Below, piece by piece: positions 4,353 through 5,926 of a stretch of DNA of 5,926 bases. This DNA comes from Lachnospiraceae bacterium UBA4316 (GTDB lineage: Bacteria; Bacillota; Clostridia; Lachnospirales; Lachnospiraceae). A program made the position numbers and the translations under genes. The notes below the pieces were generated by a model. The model made no database searches and was not told the DNA's origin. It was given only the letters and a program-made list of their open reading frames with translations. How positions within the stretch are numbered: position 1 is the first letter of the stretch; each line of letters begins with the position of its first letter. Location: the NCBI GenBank assembly GCA_002394535.1, contig DGUG01000104.1, forward strand, positions 11,680-17,605, given 5' to 3'.

Positions 4353-5470
4353 ATTATGTCATGAAAGACGAGAAGATCCCTGATCATTTGATTTTTATGC
4401 AGGGTCCTTTTGATGAGGAAGAGATTACACCGGAAAATGTATTTGATGCATTTCTTGAGGAAAAACAAACTTGGAATAAAGACACCGGAAGGATGTACTA
4501 CCATGTGATCGTTTCATTTCATGAGGATGAGAAGATCACTCCTGAGGAGGTTCTGGACTTTGGTATAGAATATGCCGATGCGTGTTTTCATGATTTTCAG
4601 ACACTGGTAACGGTACATCAGGATAAAGACCATCTGCATTTGCATTTTATTATAAATTCCGTGAACTTTGAGGATGGACATAAATTTCATTCTTCAAAGC
4701 ACGATCTCGAAGAAATGAAGCACGAGACGGACAGGCTGTGTGAAGAGCGGGAACTTACTATAACCGAGAAGGGTCTGACGTTTGAGCATGATTTAATTAA
4801 TGACGCAACAGGAAGAAGTTGGGATCTATATCTACATGAACTATTTCAGTGCTATGACATAAGTTATTTAAAAGAATGTGCTCACTGTTGTGCTCAGGCA
4901 ATGAGTTACTGTGTAGACAGAGAGGATTTTATAAGTGATATGAAAAAAATGGGATGGGATACGAACTGGACTGATTCGAGAAAACACATTACTTTTGTAA
5001 ATGAATACGGAAATAAATTCAGAGATTCAAATATATCAAAGAGATTCAACATGAAAGTATCAAAAGAGGAGCTGACCACGCTGTTTGAAAGGAGAAACAT
5101 AATCGTAGAGGCTATAAAGGATCTGGAAAAATTATTGATGGACACAGGAAGACGGATGAGTCCGATATTCACCGAAGAGTACCAATATAAGGATCTTGCT
5201 AATGATGTTATAGCGTCCGGATACTCGAGGAAGACCGATGATATAGCGAAAAATTTAGATGTTATAAAGGATCATGATCAACAAAAAAAGCAGGAATTAT
5301 TCAATCTTATTCGATATCTGGGAATGAAGGGGCATGATTCAAGTGCAGAGGTAGATCAAAGATATATGACAGACCATCAGGATGTAATTGACTCAAATCT
5401 GGAATACTACACTACGAATTACAATCATTCAAATAGCTTAACGCATCATCAACACGAGCTGAGTCTGTAG
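4292..5470 (+). CDS. MOBP-type (VirD2-like) relaxase
   Basis: It should nick oriT by a tyrosine transesterification, stay bound to the 5' end and lead the strand into a recipient through a helper secretion system. Seen in 392 residues: N-terminus MAITKIISGGHSHGALKGII followed by DYVM, with Tyr22 the likely catalytic tyrosine. The segment MYYHVIVSFHEDE (68-80) follows. The metal-binding histidine motif is VHQDKDHLHLHFIINSVN (108-125), with His109, His114, His116, His118 and Asn122. A downstream family block spans 209-253 (DREDFISDMKKMGWDTNW, then KHITFVNEYGNKF), and the tail (about 255-392) is charged and helix-rich. The start is TTG, chosen because residues 1-7 match the usual relaxase N-terminus and a ribosome-binding site precedes it. 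No helicase or primase domain is fused. Active-site residues appear intact, so the element is likely mobilizable. Confidence 0.93.
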   Translation: MAITKIISGGHSHGALKGIIDYVMKDEKIPDHLIFMQGPFDEEEITPENVFDAFLEEKQTWNKDTGRMYYHVIVSFHEDEKITPEEVLDFGIEYADACFHDFQTLVTVHQDKDHLHLHFIINSVNFEDGHKFHSSKHDLEEMKHETDRLCEERELTITEKGLTFEHDLINDATGRSWDLYLHELFQCYDISYLKECAHCCAQAMSYCVDREDFISDMKKMGWDTNWTDSRKHITFVNEYGNKFRDSNISKRFNMKVSKEELTTLFERRNIIVEAIKDLEKLLMDTGRRMSPIFTEEYQYKDLANDVIASGYSRKTDDIAKNLDVIKDHDQQKKQELFNLIRYLGMKGHDSSAEVDQRYMTDHQDVIDSNLEYYTTNYNHSNSLTHHQHELSL

Positions 5471-5480
5471 TTTACCGCCA

Positions 5481-5603
5481 CCCTTGACTGAACCTGAAAT
5501 AAACGCAGAGGCGTTGCTGCCGATGGTGAGGAACTCAGGAACAACTCTTTTCACACTCATCGGGATAGCACATCATGGCGTTTCTTTCAGAACCCGTCAA
5601 GGG
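5481..5603 (+). repeat. Long imperfect hairpin downstream of the relaxase gene
   Basis: The arms are 5481-5506 and 5578-5603. CCCTTGAC pairs exactly with GTCAAGGG, a 5-base mismatched internal loop follows, then CTGAAATAAACGC pairs with GCGTTTCTTTCAG with a single mismatch (20 of 26 positions paired). Further in, GCT/AGC (5516-5518/5567-5569) and CCGATG/CATCGG (5520-5525/5558-5563) continue the stem toward an apical loop near 5526-5557. It begins 11 bp after the relaxase stop. An internal loop plus stacked stems looks like a folded RNA or a single-strand DNA signal rather than a terminator. Confidence 0.78.
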
Positions 5604-5607
5604 CAAG

Positions 5608-5622
5608 CCCCGCCCGGCGGGG
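5608..5622 (+). repeat. GC-rich hairpin
   Basis: CCCCG (5608-5612) pairs with CGGGG (5618-5622) around CCCGG. It lies 4 bp after the long hairpin. No T-run follows, so it does not look like a complete intrinsic terminator. Confidence 0.7.
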
Positions 5623-5623
5623 T

Positions 5624-5651
5624 GGCAGGAGTACTGCCTTCCGGCTCGGAA
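5624..5651 (+). repeat. Two abutting short hairpins
   Basis: GGCAG/CTGCC (5624-5628/5634-5638, loop GAGTA) is followed with no gap by TTCCG/CGGAA (5639-5643/5647-5651, loop GCT). They complete a chain of four stem-loops from 5481 to 5651. AGGAACAAC at 5655-5663, just beyond, repeats the same 9 bases at 5537-5545 in the apical loop of the long hairpin. Confidence 0.65.
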
Positions 5652-5726
5652 TCTAGGAACAACACATATGATACAGAAGTTGGGATGAATTGTTTAACGT
5701 CATAATGGTGTAATATTTCAAAACTT

Positions 5727-5747
5727 GATTTTAGATTTCAGATTTAT
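5727..5747 (+). repeat. Short 7-bp periodic repeat
   Basis: GATTT recurs every 7 bp (5727, 5734, 5741) as GATTTTA, GATTTCA, GATTTAT in an AT-rich tract. A weak promoter-like TTGATT (5725-5730) with TATGTA (5747-5752) overlaps it. Simple AT-rich sequence could produce this by chance. Confidence 0.35.
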
Positions 5748-5846
5748 ATGTATCTCATGTGGGAGGATAAAAGAAAGACTGAAATGTACATTTTTGTGCA
5801 CATCTATTTTTGTATTATAAATCCAGATGAAATAGTACTAAACCGG

Positions 5847-5882
5847 TGGGTGTTAGATCGTAAATTCTAATGCCCATTTTTT
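5847..5882 (+). terminator. Rho-independent terminator
   Basis: TGGGTGTTAGA (5847-5857) pairs with TCTAATGCCCA (5866-5876), 11 bp including two G-U pairs, with loop TCGTAAAT and then six T residues (5877-5882). This is the clearest intrinsic terminator in the window. It lies about 375 bp after the relaxase stop, so it either ends a long mob transcript or closes a separate small RNA. No gene is seen from here to the window end. Confidence 0.82.
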
Positions 5883-5926
5883 ACGTTCTTTTTACAGAAT
5901 CATGTTATTTGATTTTACCGGCCATA

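Larger units (their letters stand above)
5471..5926 (+). other. Non-coding region after the relaxase gene
   Basis: This 456-bp stretch holds the stem-loop chain (5481-5651), an AT-rich segment (about 5700-5840) and the terminator (5847-5882). I see no credible protein. The frame open across 5484-5705 runs through hairpin arms and lacks a ribosome-binding site. A 28-codon frame from ATG 5784 has GGAGG only 17 nt upstream and ends in the terminator stem. A loose dyad ATGTACA/TGCACAT (5784-5790/5797-5803) is the only other pattern. Confidence 0.7.

Noticed and set aside
5484..5705. 73-codon frame after the relaxase
   Set aside because: It starts within a hairpin arm, runs through four stem-loops, lacks a ribosome-binding site and shows no domain-like pattern.
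5784..5870. 28-codon frame MYIFVHIYFCIINPDEIVLN...
   Set aside because: The nearest GGAGG is 17 nt upstream, too far, and the stop lies in the terminator stem. The hydrophobic start hints at a small toxin-like peptide, but the evidence is too thin.
1..5926. CRISPR array, tRNA, rRNA, or known riboswitch
   Set aside because: No regular repeat-spacer series, no cloverleaf with an acceptor stem, no rRNA core sequences and no riboswitch core that I can recognise. The repeats found are inverted or short direct repeats.
1..5926. Window as a complete circular plasmid joined end to end
   Set aside because: The last bases do not read as the missing 5' part of the intron and show no GUGYG start, so simple circular closure is not supported by the sequence. 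It cannot be excluded if the intron is 5'-truncated.

Overview
The window looks like the backbone of a small mobilizable plasmid, or a plasmid-like integrated element, from a Gram-positive Clostridia-type host. Lachnospiraceae-like is my best guess. This rests on a RepA_N-type initiator, purine-rich Shine-Dalgarno sites (AGGAGG), moderate-to-low GC genes and a VirD2-like MOBP relaxase. All convincing genes are on the + strand. No resistance, metabolic or toxin cargo is visible.

Layout. Positions 1-1562 are the 3' part of a group II intron: RNA domains, a 427-residue RT/maturase of the group IIC (GsI-IIC-like) type without an endonuclease domain, then domains V and VI. The intron's 5' end lies outside the window. 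Positions 1563-1733 are the 3' exon and the leader of the replication gene, with a perfect tandem 12-bp repeat. Positions 1734-2348 encode a RepA_N initiator. Its linker contains three 9-bp repeats spaced 23-24 bp followed by an AT-rich stretch, which is a candidate in-gene origin. Positions 2385-3681 hold a parM-like actin ATPase gene and a ribbon-helix-helix (ParR-like) gene separated by 1 bp, a probable type II segregation cassette. Positions 3658-3914 are a chain of abutting inverted repeats, a candidate oriT and/or centromere. Positions 3963-5470 encode a MobC-like relaxosome protein and a MOBP relaxase with overlapping frames. Positions 5471-5926 are non-coding: a second chain of stem-loops (5481-5651), then an AT-rich stretch and a good intrinsic terminator (5847-5882).

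How the parts fit. RepA starts replication, ParM/ParR partitions copies, and MobC plus the relaxase act at an oriT so that a helper conjugation system can transfer the DNA. No coupling protein or type IV secretion gene is present, so transfer would need help in trans. The intron is a guest inserted just upstream of repA in the same orientation. The least explained parts are the two structured non-coding blocks flanking the mob genes and the candidate iterons inside repA.
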